Source: Mycolicibacterium sp. CBMA 234 (GTDB taxonomy: Bacteria; Actinomycetota; Actinomycetes; Mycobacteriales; Mycobacteriaceae). Taken from it: DNA of 64,000 bases. Shown here in pieces: positions 43,802-53,611 of this stretch (positions are counted from its first letter, which is position 1; every line of letters begins with the position of its first letter). Below the pieces are notes generated by a model. The model made no database searches, was not told the origin of the DNA, and saw nothing but the letters and a program-made list of their open reading frames with translations. The stretch covers positions 16,073 through 80,072 of the forward strand of contig NZ_MPKW01000019.1 of the NCBI RefSeq assembly GCF_009729415.1, read 5' to 3'. The translations under genes and the position numbers were made by a program.

Positions 43802-44884
43802 ATGGTGGTTTCGCAGCCCACCGAAGCGCAATTGCGCAGGTGGCGACAGCATCTGGCCAACGAACGCGCTGAGGCCGCCGTCTACCGGGACCTGGCGCAA
43901 CGTCGCGAAGGTGCCGAACGCGACATTCTGCTGGAACTGGCCACCGCGGAAGGTCGGCACGAGAAGCACTGGTTGGCGCTGCTCGGCGACCAGGTCGGCA
44001 AACCACACCGTGCCGACATGCGGACCCGCGGCCTCGGGTTTCTGGCTCGTCATCTCGGATCGGTGTTCACGCTGGCCCTGGCGCAACGCGCCGAGGCGCG
44101 CTCGGAGTACGACACCGACGTCGATGCCACGCCCACGATGGCCGCCGACGAACGCATCCACGGCGAAGTCGTCCGCGCCCTCGCCAGCCGGGGCCGCGAC
44201 CAGCTGTCGGGCAGTTTCCGGGCCGCCGTGTTCGGCGCCAACGACGGGCTGGTCAGCAATCTGGCGCTGGTGCTGGGCATCGGCGCGACGGGAGTGTCCA
44301 GCCAGACGATCCTGGCGACGGGCCTGGCCGGGTTGATCGCGGGAGCGCTGTCGATGGGCGCCGGCGAGTACGTCTCGGTCAACTCGCAGCTCGAACTGTT
44401 GGAGGCCTCAACGCCGAGCCCCACGGCCGGTACCGCGGTGCAAGAGCTGGACGTCAACGCCAACGAACTGGAGCTGGTGTACCGGGCACGCGGAATGAGC
44501 CAGGAGGAGGCCGCCGACCGCGCCGCCGACGTGTTCGAGAGCCTGCGGTCCGGCGCGCTGGCCGACTCACCTCTCGGCGAGGTCTCCACCGAGAAGCACG
44601 AAGCTGTGGGCACCGGGTTGCAGGCCGCGGTGTCGAGCTTCCTGTTCTTCGCTTCCGGCGCGCTGGTTCCGGTGCTGCCCTACCTGTTCGGGCTCACCGG
44701 CATCACTGCAGTGGTGGTGTCGGCGGTGCTGGTCGGGATCGCACTGTTGTCGACAGGCATGGTCGTCGGCCTGCTCTCCGGCGGGCCGCCGCTACGCCGT
44801 GCGAGCCGCCAGCTCCTGATCGGCTACGGCGCGGCCGCGGTCACCTATCTACTGGGACTTCTGTTCGGCACCGCGGCGAGTTAG
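43802..44884 (+). CDS. Ferritin-like/VIT1 fusion, MbfA-type iron transporter
   Basis: The 360-residue protein joins an N-terminal ferritin-like four-helix part (about 1-135) with metal-type motifs ELATAEGRHEKHW and ADERIHGEV, to a C-terminal VIT1/CCC1 membrane domain: FRAAVFGANDGLVSNLALVLGIGA, SMGAGEYVSVNSQ and five membrane helices. This domain order is that of membrane-bound ferritin A, described elsewhere as an iron exporter; manganese is an alternative. It lies 15 bases after msrB and I recall no M. tuberculosis gene at this place. Confidence 0.88.
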   Translation: MVVSQPTEAQLRRWRQHLANERAEAAVYRDLAQRREGAERDILLELATAEGRHEKHWLALLGDQVGKPHRADMRTRGLGFLARHLGSVFTLALAQRAEARSEYDTDVDATPTMAADERIHGEVVRALASRGRDQLSGSFRAAVFGANDGLVSNLALVLGIGATGVSSQTILATGLAGLIAGALSMGAGEYVSVNSQLELLEASTPSPTAGTAVQELDVNANELELVYRARGMSQEEAADRAADVFESLRSGALADSPLGEVSTEKHEAVGTGLQAAVSSFLFFASGALVPVLPYLFGLTGITAVVVSAVLVGIALLSTGMVVGLLSGGPPLRRASRQLLIGYGAAAVTYLLGLLFGTAAS

Positions 44885-44901
44885 CCCGGCCCTGCCCGCG
44901 A

Positions 44902-45648
44902 TCAGCCCACCCGGCTGGCGTGCACCTCCCAGAACGGCATGTGCACCCGGCCGTCGATCAGCCACGGCTCGATGACTCGCAGCCGCTCCATCAGCGGTTC
45001 AATCCCCTCCGCCATCTCGGGGTTGCGTGCCGCCATCATCTCGAAGGTTTCAACGCTGACATTGCCCTGGTAGGTGGTGGGGCCGAGGTAGGTGATGTCC
45101 CAGCCGGCATCGGGCAGTACCGCACGGAAATCATCAGCGGTGAGATACCGCGGCATCCGGAAACCGTTGACGTTGTGATCGCCGAACTCGAACATGAACA
45201 AGCGGGCGCCGGGTTTGGTGGCGCGGTGCAGCGCGCGGGCGTAGGACTTCTGTAGTTCCTGGTCGCCGGTGAATACATGGAAGAAGGCACAGTCGACCAC
45301 GGTGTCGAAGCGGCCCTCCAGGCCGTCGAGTTTGGTGGCGTCGGCGACCTGGAAATCCACCGAAACCCCGGCCTTCGCAGCGTTTTCCCGGGCCCGCTCG
45401 ATGGCGGCGGGCGACGCGTCAATACCTGTGGCCGACAAGCCTTTTGACGCGTAGTGGATGGCGTGGTGGCCGGGGCCGGTACCCGGATCGAGCACGTCAC
45501 CCGTGATGGCGCCGAGCGCGACGAGCTGCTGGACCACAGGTTGCGGGCCCCCGATGTCCCACGGGGTCGCGACCGGCAGCCCGTGCGACGTCCGCTCGTC
45601 GCGGTACATCTCTTCGAAATCAGGCGTGTTGTCTTCTGGAGCAGTCAT
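44902..45648 (-). CDS. Class I SAM-dependent methyltransferase
   Basis: A 248-residue enzyme with motif I GDVLDPGTGPGHHAIHYA, motif II ATGIDASPAAIERA, motif III FDTVVDCAFFHVF and a C-terminal half with DAGWDITYLGPTTYQG. It resembles thiopurine/tellurite-type small-molecule methyltransferases. It matches Rv2675c; the substrate is unknown. It is co-directional with hemQ, 45 bases downstream. Confidence 0.88.
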   Translation of the reverse strand: MTAPEDNTPDFEEMYRDERTSHGLPVATPWDIGGPQPVVQQLVALGAITGDVLDPGTGPGHHAIHYASKGLSATGIDASPAAIERARENAAKAGVSVDFQVADATKLDGLEGRFDTVVDCAFFHVFTGDQELQKSYARALHRATKPGARLFMFEFGDHNVNGFRMPRYLTADDFRAVLPDAGWDITYLGPTTYQGNVSVETFEMMAARNPEMAEGIEPLMERLRVIEPWLIDGRVHMPFWEVHASRVG

Positions 45649-45693
45649 ATCCGCGAGGGTAGGCCCGCTCCTGAAACACCCAGGTCAACCGCG

Positions 45694-46395
45694 CTACGGC
45701 AGGTTGGTGACCAACTGCTCGATGCCGAGCCGCGGGCCGGTGAAGAACGGCGTCTCCTCGCGGACGTGGCGGCGGGCGTCGGTGTAGCGCAGCTTCCACA
45801 TCAGTTCGACGATGCGGGCCAGATCCGGACCTTCGAAGGCGAGGATCCACTCGTAGTCACCCAGCGCGAAGGCCGGGACGGTGTTGGCGCGCACGTCGGG
45901 GTACTCGCGACCGGCCATGCCGTGCTCGACGAGCATCCGGCGGCGGTCTTCGTCGGGCAGCAGGTACCAGTCCAGCGAGCGCACGAACGGGTAGACGCAG
46001 ACGTAGTCGCCCGGGTCCTCCCCGGCGACGAACGCCGGCAGGTGGCTCTTGTTGAACTCGGCCGGGCGATGTAGCGCGACGACGCTCCATACCGGTTCGG
46101 TGGCCGCGCCGAGCGCGGTGCGGCGGAAGCCCGTGTAGGTGGCCTGCAGGTCCTCGACACGCTCGGCGTGCGTCCACATCATGAAGTCGGCGTCGGCCCG
46201 GAAGCCGGCGACGTCATACAGGCCGCGGACGACCACGCCGGCATCTTCACGCTTTTTGAGGAAGGCCGCGGTGTCGGCGGCGATATTGGCTCGCGTCGCC
46301 TCGTCCGCGGGCAGCCCTTCGGGCTGGACGGCGAAGACCGAGATCATCATGTACCGGGTCATCGAGTTGAGGGCGTCGTAGTCGAGCTTGGCCAT
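45694..46395 (-). CDS. hemQ: Coproheme decarboxylase HemQ (ChdC)
   Basis: Last step of the actinobacterial heme pathway: decarboxylates coproheme to heme b. The 233-residue chlorite-dismutase-fold protein has [13 protein letters not shown] (candidate catalytic Tyr), [11 protein letters not shown] with the proximal heme histidine, and [13 protein letters not shown]. The ATG at 46395 starts [11 protein letters not shown]; an in-frame extension to 46470 runs into cgoX. It is 14 bases after cgoX in the order hemE-cgoX-hemQ. Confidence 0.95.
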   Translation of the reverse strand: MAKLDYDALNSMTRYMMISVFAVQPEGLPADEATRANIAADTAAFLKKREDAGVVVRGLYDVAGFRADADFMMWTHAERVEDLQATYTGFRRTALGAATEPVWSVVALHRPAEFNKSHLPAFVAGEDPGDYVCVYPFVRSLDWYLLPDEDRRRMLVEHGMAGREYPDVRANTVPAFALGDYEWILAFEGPDLARIVELMWKLRYTDARRHVREETPFFTGPRLGIEQLVTNLP

Positions 46396-46409
46396 ACCTC
46401 TATGGTGCC

Positions 46410-47762
46410 CTATCGGTTGCCGCCAGCACGCACCACGTCCTCGGCCGCCCGGGTTCCCGACGCCACGCACGCCGGCACCCCGATGCCGTCCAGATAACCG
46501 CCTGCCACCGCCAGCCCCGACGGCAGGCCGGCCCGCAATTCCTCGACCAGTTCGAGGTGACCGGGGCCGTACTGCGGCATGGCGTCGATCCAGCGCTGCA
46601 CCCGATAATCGACCGGCTCGGCGGTAATCCCGAACAGCGTCCGCAGGTCCTCCAACGACCAGGCCAACAGCCGGTCGTCGCCGACGTTGCGGGCCAGATC
46701 GTCACCGAACCGGCCAAAGGACAGCCGCACGAATTCCACGTTGCCGCCGCGCCCCCACTTGCGCGAAGTCAGGGTGATCGCCTTGGCGTGCAAGGCTTCT
46801 CCCGCGGCCATCAGGACACCGGACTGCTGCGGTAGCGGCGTCCCGCCGGGCAGCGCGAGGGCCACCAGCGCGGCCGAGGCGACCGGGATCAACCGGGCCA
46901 TGGCGGCACTGCCCGGAGCGATGTCGGCGATCAGCTTCGCGACTGCCGGCGCCGGGAGCGCTAGCACCACCCCGTCGGCCGACCAGTGCTTGCCCTCGTC
47001 GTCCCGCAGCTGCCAGGCCTGGCCCACCGGAGCAAGGCCTTCGATGCCGACCCGCGCCCATTGCGCGCCGGTCCGGCGGACAAGTTCGTCGACCAGGACG
47101 GTGTAGCCGCCGTCGACGGCGCCGAACACGGACGCGCTCGTCGGTGGGGCTGCCGCCAGCACCGAGCCGACGGCAGCGGTCAGGCTCGGGGCGCCGCGAT
47201 CCAGCGCGGCGGCCAGCGCCGGTACCGCTGAGCGGATGCCGATGGTCTTGGCCGAGCCGGCGTACACGCCGGCCAGCAGCGGGTCGACCGACCGCGCGAC
47301 AACCTGGGTGCCGAACCGCTCGCCGACCAGGTGCGCGACGGTCGGGTCGGCGTCGAGCTGCCAATGCAGCGGCCGAGTCGGTTCGGTGGCGATCTGGGCC
47401 AGCGTGGCGTCGTCGACCAGGCCGCGCAGGTTGGCGGCCGGCCCCGGAATGCCTTGGAGCGTGCCCTCGGGCATCGGGTGCAGCCGACCGCCGCTGCAGA
47501 TCAGCGGGCGGACGCCGGTGGTACCGATCTGCCGTAGCCCCAGTTCTTTGAGCAGCGACGTGACCTCGGGTCGACGGGCCACGAACGCTTCGGCGCCGAC
47601 GTCCAGGGACTGTCCGGCAATGCGCTCGGTGCGCAGCGCGCCACCCAGCCGGTCCGCGGGGTCGAAGACCGTGATGTGTGCCGTCGGATCAGCCTGGCGC
47701 AGCCGGTACGCCGCAACCAGGCCCGAGATACCGCCGCCGACAACGCAATACGTCGTGCTCAT
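46410..47762 (-). CDS. cgoX: Coproporphyrinogen III oxidase CgoX (HemG/HemY type)
   Basis: A 450-residue FAD enzyme that oxidises coproporphyrinogen III to coproporphyrin III in the pathway using HemQ. Visible are the dinucleotide motif [31 protein letters not shown], and the C-terminal FAD motif [19 protein letters not shown]. The ATG at 47762 lies seven bases after the hemE stop; the longer reading starts inside hemE and is rejected. Database names vary between hemG, hemY and cgoX. Confidence 0.94.
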   Translation of the reverse strand: MSTTYCVVGGGISGLVAAYRLRQADPTAHITVFDPADRLGGALRTERIAGQSLDVGAEAFVARRPEVTSLLKELGLRQIGTTGVRPLICSGGRLHPMPEGTLQGIPGPAANLRGLVDDATLAQIATEPTRPLHWQLDADPTVAHLVGERFGTQVVARSVDPLLAGVYAGSAKTIGIRSAVPALAAALDRGAPSLTAAVGSVLAAAPPTSASVFGAVDGGYTVLVDELVRRTGAQWARVGIEGLAPVGQAWQLRDDEGKHWSADGVVLALPAPAVAKLIADIAPGSAAMARLIPVASAALVALALPGGTPLPQQSGVLMAAGEALHAKAITLTSRKWGRGGNVEFVRLSFGRFGDDLARNVGDDRLLAWSLEDLRTLFGITAEPVDYRVQRWIDAMPQYGPGHLELVEELRAGLPSGLAVAGGYLDGIGVPACVASGTRAAEDVVRAGGNR

Positions 47763-47769
47763 GCGGCAC

Positions 47770-48816
47770 TCACAACGCGTGCACCAGGGCCACCGCCTCG
47801 GTGACCACACCGGGATCAGTGGCCGGCAGCACGCCGTGGCCCAGGTTGAAGATGTGTCCGGTGGCACCGGCTGCGACGGCCCGACGACCGTCCGCAACGA
47901 CCTGGCGGACTGCCTCGTCGACCACCCGCCAACCGGCCAGCAGCACCACCGGATCGAGGTTGCCCTGCAGTGCCTTGCCGGGGCCGACCCGCCCCGCGGC
48001 GTCAGTGAGGTTGGTGCGCCAGTCGACGCCGACGACTGTCGCGCCGGCCTCGCCCATGGCGCCGAGCAGCTCGGCGGTGCCGACGCCGAAGTGCGTCATC
48101 GGGACGCCCTCGTCCTTCAGCGAAGCGAAGATGCGGGAGCTGTGCGGCAGCACGTAGGTGCGGTAGTCGGCCAGCGACAGGGTGCCGGCCCACGAGTCGA
48201 ACAGCTGGATCGCGTCGACTCCGGCGGCCAGCTGCGCGCGCAGGAACTCGATGGTCAGGTCTGTGAGCTTCTCCATCAGATCGTGCCAGGTCGCGGACTC
48301 ACCGAGCATCATGGCTTTGGTCTTCTCGTGGTTGCGGCTCGGGCCGCCCTCCACCAGATACGAGGCCAGCGTGAACGGCGCGCCGGCGAAACCGATCAGC
48401 GGGACGTCACCCAGTTCTTTGGTCAGCAAGCCGATGGCCTCGGCCACCGGCGCCACCTGGTGCGCTTCGAGCGGCTTGACCGCGGCGACGTCGTCCGCCG
48501 TGCGGATCGGGTTGGCGATCACCGGCCCGACGTCGGGCACGATGTCGAGGTCGATGCCCGCCGCCTTCAGCGGCACCACGATGTCGGAGAACAGGATCGC
48601 GGCGTCGACGTCGTGGCGGCGCACCGGCTGCATGGTGATCTCGCAGACCAGCTCCGGGTTGAAGCACGCCGACAGCATGGTGTGGGTGGCGCGCAGGGCG
48701 CGGTACTCGGGCAGGGACCGGCCGGCCTGCCGCATCATCCACACCGGGGTACGGTCCGGAGTGCGACCGCTGGCGGCAGCCAGATAGGGCGATTGCGGCA
48801 GTTCACGACGGGTGCT
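47770..48816 (-). CDS. hemE: Uroporphyrinogen decarboxylase
   Basis: HemE removes four acetate carboxyls to give coproporphyrinogen III. The 348-residue protein has [51 protein letters not shown] and a C-terminal [14 protein letters not shown] chose ATG at 48816 ([13 protein letters not shown]), which fits the family start; ATG at 48837 would add seven residues. It begins the hemE-cgoX-hemQ unit. Confidence 0.97.
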   Translation of the reverse strand, partial: STRRELPQSPYLAAASGRTPDRTPVWMMRQAGRSLPEYRALRATHTMLSACFNPELVCEITMQPVRRHDVDAAILFSDIVVPLKAAGIDLDIVPDVGPVIANPIRTADDVAAVKPLEAHQVAPVAEAIGLLTKELGDVPLIGFAGAPFTLASYLVEGGPSRNHEKTKAMMLGESATWHDLMEKLTDLTIEFLRAQLAAGVDAIQLFDSWAGTLSLADYRTYVLPHSSRIFASLKDEGVPMTHFGVGTAELLGAMGEAGATVVGVDWRTNLTDAAGRVGPGKALQGNLDPVVLLAGWRVVDEAVRQVVADGRRAVAAGATGHIFNLGHGVLPATDPGVVTEAVALVHAL

Positions 48817-48934
48817 CATCGCCGTCAATGCTGCCATGTCCCGTTCGCGCGCTTATACCCTGTAGCGCTGCCAAATATCGGGCTATCGGCGCGCCTGCTT
48901 ACGCGACCGGCTTGAGCGGGCTAGCGTCCCCAAA

Positions 48935-49519
48935 GTGACCTCCGCCGAGCCGGCCCAGTTCCGCACTGCTGTTGCGGCAATGAACGCCGCCACTGTGCGC
49001 CAGGAGATCGAACTCGGCCCGATCCGCCCGCCCCAGCGGCTGGCCCCCTTCAGCTACGCACTGGGCGCCGAGGTGCGTCATCCCGACGCGTCCGTCGTTC
49101 CAGAGAACTCCGAAGGGGACGCCTTCGGACGTCTGATCCTGCTGCACGATCCCGAAGGCGCCGAGGCCTGGGACGGCACCATGCGTTTGGTGGCGTACAT
49201 CCAGGCTGATCTGGACTCGACCGAAGCTGTCGACCCGCTCTTGCCGGAGGTGGCGTGGAGCTGGCTGGTCGACGCGCTGGCGTCGCACGCCGCCGACGGC
49301 GTCACCGCGCTGGGCGGCACCGTCACTGCGACGACGTCGGTGCGCTACGGCGACATCTCCGGCCCGCCGCGGGCCCACCAGTTGGAGCTGCGGGCGTCAT
49401 GGACCGCGACCTCACTTGAGCTGGGACCGCACGTGCAGGCGTTCTGCGAGGTTCTCGAACACGCTGCCGGATTGCCGCCTGCCGGTGTGACCGATTTGGG
49501 TTCGCGCACTCGCGCGTGA
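48935..49519 (+). CDS. DUF3000 family protein
   Basis: A 194-residue actinobacterial protein: FRTAVAAMNAATVRQEIELGPIRPPQRLAPFSYALGAEV, LILLHDPEGAEAWDG, VTATTSVRYGDISGPPRAHQLELRASWT. The function is unknown. It matches Rv2680, lies divergently from hemE and is four bases upstream of the RNase D-like gene, as in other mycobacteria. Confidence 0.9.
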   Translation: MTSAEPAQFRTAVAAMNAATVRQEIELGPIRPPQRLAPFSYALGAEVRHPDASVVPENSEGDAFGRLILLHDPEGAEAWDGTMRLVAYIQADLDSTEAVDPLLPEVAWSWLVDALASHAADGVTALGGTVTATTSVRYGDISGPPRAHQLELRASWTATSLELGPHVQAFCEVLEHAAGLPPAGVTDLGSRTRA

Positions 49520-49523
49520 CCGT

Positions 49524-50774
49524 ATGACTGAATCTGATCTTGACGGGACCGGCGCCGGCGAAGTTGCGGACGATCCCGACGTCACTCCCCTACTGACGCC
49601 CGCCGACGGCGTGCCGGCCGTCGCCATCTATGCCAGCGACATCGCCCGGGCCGCAGAGCTTTTGGCGGGCGGGCAGGGTGCATTCGCGGTCGACGCGGAG
49701 CGCGCGTCCGGCTTCCGGTACTCCAACCGGGCGTACCTGGTGCAGATTCGCCGCGCCGGCGCGGGCACGGTGCTGATCGATCCGGTCAGTCACGGCATCG
49801 ACCCGCTCGAGGCGCTGGCGCCAGTGGCCGAGGTGGTCAATTCCGACGAGTGGATTCTGCACGCGGCAGACCAGGATCTGCCGTGCCTCGCCGAATTGGG
49901 CATGACGCCGCCGTCGCTGTACGACACCGAATTGGGCGGGCGGCTGGCCGGTTTCGACCGAGTGAACCTCGCCGCGATGGTGCAGCGCCTTCTGGGGCTG
50001 GGGCTGAAGAAAGGCCACGGCGCCGCCGACTGGTCCAAGCGTCCGCTACCCGCCGACTGGCTGAACTACGCGGCGCTCGACGTCGAGGTGCTCCTGGAGC
50101 TGCGTGCCGCGGTGGCCGCAGAGCTGGAAGCACAGGGCAAAACCGAATGGGCCGCACAGGAATTCGAATACATGCGGACCTCGGAGCCCACTCCGACGCG
50201 GCGGGATCGCTGGCGCCGAACGTCGGGCATTCACAAGGTCCGTAACGGTCACGCACTGGCTGCGGTGCGCGAACTGTGGCAGACCCGCGACAACATCGCG
50301 CAGCGGCGGGATATCGCGCCCGGCCGCATCCTGCCCGACGCGGCGATTGTTTCGGCCGCCATCGCGAACCCCGACACCATCGAAAAGCTCACGGCGCTAC
50401 CGATTTTCGGTGGATCGCGACAGAAGCGCAGTGCCCAGGTGTGGCTTGATGCGCTGGCCCGCGCCCGAGAGGCCGACCCGCCGGCATCTGAGCCGAACAA
50501 TGGATTGCCGCCACCAGCGCGGTGGTCGCGTCGTAAGCCCGAGGCATTCGCGCGCTTGGAGGCATGCCGGTCCGGACTTTCCGAACTGTCCGAACGGGTT
50601 TCGGTGCCTTCCGAAAACTTGTTGACGCCGGACACCGTGCGACGGTTGTGCTGGGATTGGCAGCCTTCTGGTGACGTGGCTGGTGCGGTTGATTCGTTCC
50701 TCGAGGCCGCCGGCGCCCGTCAGTGGCAGCGGGAGCTGTGCGATCCCGTTTTGGCTACCGCGCTGTCGTCTTAG
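49524..50774 (+). CDS. RNase D-like 3'-5' exonuclease with HRDC domain
   Basis: The 416-residue protein has the DEDD-y exonuclease core: DxE in FAVDAERASGFRYSNRAYL, Asp in HAADQDLPCLAELG, and YAALDVEVLLELRAA with the Tyr/Asp pair, followed by an HRDC domain (HALAAVRELWQTRDNIAQRRDIAPGRILPD). It is expected to trim 3' ends of RNA. It matches Rv2681. Confidence 0.93.
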   Translation: MTESDLDGTGAGEVADDPDVTPLLTPADGVPAVAIYASDIARAAELLAGGQGAFAVDAERASGFRYSNRAYLVQIRRAGAGTVLIDPVSHGIDPLEALAPVAEVVNSDEWILHAADQDLPCLAELGMTPPSLYDTELGGRLAGFDRVNLAAMVQRLLGLGLKKGHGAADWSKRPLPADWLNYAALDVEVLLELRAAVAAELEAQGKTEWAAQEFEYMRTSEPTPTRRDRWRRTSGIHKVRNGHALAAVRELWQTRDNIAQRRDIAPGRILPDAAIVSAAIANPDTIEKLTALPIFGGSRQKRSAQVWLDALARAREADPPASEPNNGLPPPARWSRRKPEAFARLEACRSGLSELSERVSVPSENLLTPDTVRRLCWDWQPSGDVAGAVDSFLEAAGARQWQRELCDPVLATALSS

Positions 50775-50782
50775 CTACTTCC

Positions 50783-50845
50783 CGCGAGCGTGCGTGTCTG
50801 TACGGGTTCTTGCGGTGTGTCGCGTGCGGTTTGCGCACGCTCGCG
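50783..50845. repeat. Palindromic dispersed repeat, copy 1
   Basis: Perfect 12-base arms CGCGAGCGTGCG and CGCACGCTCGCG sit between convergent genes. The left half is shared, in inverse orientation, with 53558-53609: CCCGCGAGCGTGCGTGT and GGTGTGTCGCG are common to both. It may also stop transcription from both sides. Confidence 0.7.
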
Positions 50846-50850
50846 CCTGA

Positions 50851-51294
50851 CTACGGCTCACCCAACTGAGGTTCCATTTTTGGCGGCGGGGAGTCCTGGT
50901 AGCCCGGGCAGGAGGTCTCGATCTTGAACGTATGCCATTGGGACTCCCCCGGATTCGGCGGCATGCGCCCGTCGACGGTGTAGGTGTCGTCGACTTTCGT
51001 TCCGGTGACCTCTGGCGGATCGGCGACGAATCCTGAGATATCGCCGTAGCGCAGTCCGACCCTCTGGACGACGATGCGACCGACCTGAGTGAGCTGAATC
51101 CGCACCGTCCGACTCTGCTTGTCCCGCACCAGAATCACCAAGATGCCAGCGGGATCCTGGTAGCAGACGACACTTCCCGCAGAGATGCTGTGCGCGTCAC
51201 CGTCGAACACGATCGAGGTGACGACCGGCTTACCCGCGTCGCAGCCGGCGATCAGCACGGCGCTCAGCACCGCCGCCAGTGTGTTGCACCGCAT
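50851..51294 (-). CDS. LpqH-family lipoprotein (19-kDa antigen-like)
   Basis: The 147-residue lipoprotein has lipobox LIAGC and a mature domain matching LpqH: ISAGSVVCYQDPAGILVILV, VQRVGLRYGDISGFVADPPEVTGTKVDDTYTVDGRMPP, and a final FKIETSCPGY with the second conserved cysteine. LpqH proteins are abundant glycosylated surface lipoproteins. ATG at 51294 starts the signal peptide; a longer frame to 51384 enters the next gene. Confidence 0.85.
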   Translation of the reverse strand: MRCNTLAAVLSAVLIAGCDAGKPVVTSIVFDGDAHSISAGSVVCYQDPAGILVILVRDKQSRTVRIQLTQVGRIVVQRVGLRYGDISGFVADPPEVTGTKVDDTYTVDGRMPPNPGESQWHTFKIETSCPGYQDSPPPKMEPQLGEP

Positions 51295-51359
51295 GACGGC
51301 AAGTGAACCAGTTGGCACTGCGTCGTGGGCGCGAAAGTGTCGACGCCGCCACCGCGGAA

Positions 51360-52289
51360 TCAGCGATGGTCGATCGGCCGCCACAGCATCGGGGTGACGA
51401 ACTCCAGGAAGTGCTCGAGCACCGCGTCGGGCGCCTCGATCTGTGGCCAGTGCGCGATGTCGTCCGCCAGCATGACCACATTCGGGTTCGGGATGACCTC
51501 GCGGTATCGGGCCGCCATGTGCGCGCCAGAGTTCGGATCGGACGGACCGTCGATCAGCCGCATCGGCACCGCGGTTTCGCGCATCGCGCGGACCCAGCGA
51601 TTGCGGTGGGTGTAGCGGTCGTTGATGAAGCGGCCGACCTGGTGCATGACCCTTTTGCCGTCGTTGTAATCGAGGATTTCGTGGAACTTGTCCATCAGCT
51701 CCCGCGACGGTTTGGTGTTGACGCCGAACATCTCGTTGATGGTGGGATCAGCCAGACGCCGCGACAACGGAGTGCCCTGCAGCGGACTGATGATGTCGCC
51801 CAACGGAGTTCGCGACAATGCCTTCTGCAGCAGCCGCGGCGTGTAGGCCTCGTTGAACAGGCCGCCGTTGAGCCAGGTGATCGATTCGATGTTCTGCTTG
51901 CCGTAGACCTGATCGCCAAACTGGTTGCGGGCCAACAGCTCCTGCCCCACCGAATCGCCCAGGTCGTGCGCCAGGATATGGATCGACCCGACCCCGAGAT
52001 GCGCCAGGAGCGCCTCGTGCATGTCAGCGTGGTCGTGCACCGAGTACTGGTACGCCGTCGGCTTGTCCGAGAACCCCATGCCGATCATGTCCGGCGCAAT
52101 GACGGTGAACTTCTCCGTCAGCGTCGGCCAGATCAATGACCAATCCCAGGAGTTAAACGGATAGCCGTGGATGAGCAATAGCACCGGACCAGTTCCGAGC
52201 TGGAGGCCGTCCTGGCGGTAGAAGATGTCGAACCCCAGGTAGTCGAAGTACTGGCCCGCAGACTTCCAGGCTTCGAGTTCGTCGTGCAT
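51360..52289 (-). CDS. Asp-nucleophile alpha/beta hydrolase (epoxide hydrolase / haloalkane dehalogenase-like)
   Basis: The 309-residue enzyme shows LLLIHGYPFNSWDWSLIWP (oxyanion side), the elbow ILAHDLGDSVGQELL with Asp as nucleophile, LIDGPSDPNSGAHM for the acid and DDIAHWPQIEAPDAVL for the histidine. Asp at the elbow points to epoxide hydrolase or dehalogenase chemistry rather than esterase. ATG at 52289 is preferred over 52331. The substrate is unknown. Confidence 0.88.
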   Translation of the reverse strand: MHDELEAWKSAGQYFDYLGFDIFYRQDGLQLGTGPVLLLIHGYPFNSWDWSLIWPTLTEKFTVIAPDMIGMGFSDKPTAYQYSVHDHADMHEALLAHLGVGSIHILAHDLGDSVGQELLARNQFGDQVYGKQNIESITWLNGGLFNEAYTPRLLQKALSRTPLGDIISPLQGTPLSRRLADPTINEMFGVNTKPSRELMDKFHEILDYNDGKRVMHQVGRFINDRYTHRNRWVRAMRETAVPMRLIDGPSDPNSGAHMAARYREVIPNPNVVMLADDIAHWPQIEAPDAVLEHFLEFVTPMLWRPIDHR

Positions 52290-52398
52290 GGGCCCGAGCC
52301 TATGCCCGCCGGCCGTGTGACGCCTATGCACCGCGTCAGCCAGGCATGTTGGCCCACCGAACTACGATTAACAGCATCAAGCAGAGAAGGACAACGGG

Positions 52399-53256
52399 AT
52401 GATTCGACTCTTCCTAGTGCTCGCGGTCGTCGCAGTCGTCCTCGCCGTCATCATGATTCTTGGAGGGGCTGCGCTCGGGGCGGCCTTCACGTCCGACGCG
52501 GACCGGAAGGCACCGGTCCGGCCATCCATCTCCGTCATGGCCAAGGCCTGGCTTGTGTCGTTCGTCGTGGTGATCGCGGTCGGCATCGCGACGGAGGGCA
52601 TCGGTCTCCCGCTCGCCCTGGGCGTATGCGCCATTGGGCTGCTGATCACCCACAGTGTGCTCGATCTTCGAGCCAGCTCCACGACCCCGCGCAAACCGTC
52701 ACCGCAGGAGGTGGAACGGGCCCGGATGACGCAGGAGTTCGGCGTCGATGGCGTCGCCATGCTCAACGGGGCGCAGGTAGCCATCGACCGGATCAAGCGC
52801 TCCGAAGCCGCGACGGGCGGCTGGCTCGGCAACCCGCAGGACCTTGAGTTCACGGCCGATCTGACGACGATCCGCGAAAACTGCCGAGCCACAATGGATC
52901 TCAGTAGCCTGATCAAGGAACTCAGCGATCTTGCCGATCCCGGATCCGAGGACATGGCGATGCTCGACGATGCCCGAGCGAAAGTTCACCAGCTGGAAGC
53001 TCAGTCTCGGGAGCGAGTCAAGGCTCTTCGGACCTGCGCCGAGAAAGCCGAGGAGATCGATCAGTCCCTGCAGGACGATCGCGTCCGGGCACGTCTCGCC
53101 GAGAAGCGCGACGACGTCCGGAGTCGCATGGCCGCCAAGCTGTATGGGATCGATGCGGCGCCATCACAAACGCCGTCGTCGTCGGTGGACAAGATCACCG
53201 CTCTTGCCGCGGCGTACGCGGAGATCAGGGGCAAGCTAAATCGCGAGACCGGGTAG
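52399..53256 (+). CDS. Membrane protein with coiled-coil tail, unknown function
   Basis: The 285-residue protein has two or three N-terminal membrane helices (MIRLFLVLAVVAVVLAVIMIL, KAWLVSFVVVIAVGIA, PLALGVCAIGLLITHSVL), then a charged helical region (about 105-250) likely to form coiled coils on the cytoplasmic side. I do not recognise the family. AGAAGGACAACGGG supplies a ribosome site. It stands alone between an epoxide-hydrolase-like gene and dxs. Confidence 0.8.
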   Translation: MIRLFLVLAVVAVVLAVIMILGGAALGAAFTSDADRKAPVRPSISVMAKAWLVSFVVVIAVGIATEGIGLPLALGVCAIGLLITHSVLDLRASSTTPRKPSPQEVERARMTQEFGVDGVAMLNGAQVAIDRIKRSEAATGGWLGNPQDLEFTADLTTIRENCRATMDLSSLIKELSDLADPGSEDMAMLDDARAKVHQLEAQSRERVKALRTCAEKAEEIDQSLQDDRVRARLAEKRDDVRSRMAAKLYGIDAAPSQTPSSSVDKITALAAAYAEIRGKLNRETG

Positions 53257-53611
53257 CCGCGCGTCGCTGACGCAGTAGTGACGACGCAGTTGTACAGACT
53301 CACCGGCTAACCGAGCCCGGCAAGTCGCGGCCCGGCGTCGTCTTCAGCGCGAACGCAACCTGGTGGCGGAAAAGTGGGCCCAATATCGCCGTGCGGTTGC
53401 AGTCGGTGAATCTACGGCCTGGAGAGCCAGCGCACGTCGTCGACCGGAATCCACAGCACCGTGTTGGGTCTGCCGTCGTCGTGCGGTCGACGTCAAACAT
53501 CCGCAGCACAGGAATGGGCGACCAATACGCATCACTCACGCCCGGCGAGCGTAACGAAAATGACCGCGACACACCGGGTTTGAGCGGACAAACACGCACG
53601 CTCGCGGGGAG
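53257..53611. other. 355-base spacer with a dispersed repeat and a possible coding relic
   Basis: No intact gene is evident. On the minus strand bases 53412-53477 read DGRPNTVLWIPVDDVRWLSRP then stop, which looks like the end of a degraded gene. The right end carries copy 2 of the palindromic repeat. Confidence 0.5.
53545..53609. repeat. Palindromic dispersed repeat, copy 2
   Basis: GCGAGCGT (53545-53552) and ACGCTCGC (53598-53605) are inverted, between the convergent coiled-coil and dxs genes. Reverse-complemented, the right half shares CCCGCGAGCGTGCGTGT and GGTGTGTCGCG with the element at 50783-50845. Confidence 0.7.

Noticed and set aside
53300..53599. 99-residue minus-strand frame before dxs
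   Set aside because: No family pattern or ribosome site; it overlaps a dispersed repeat. Only a short relic in another frame looks protein-like.
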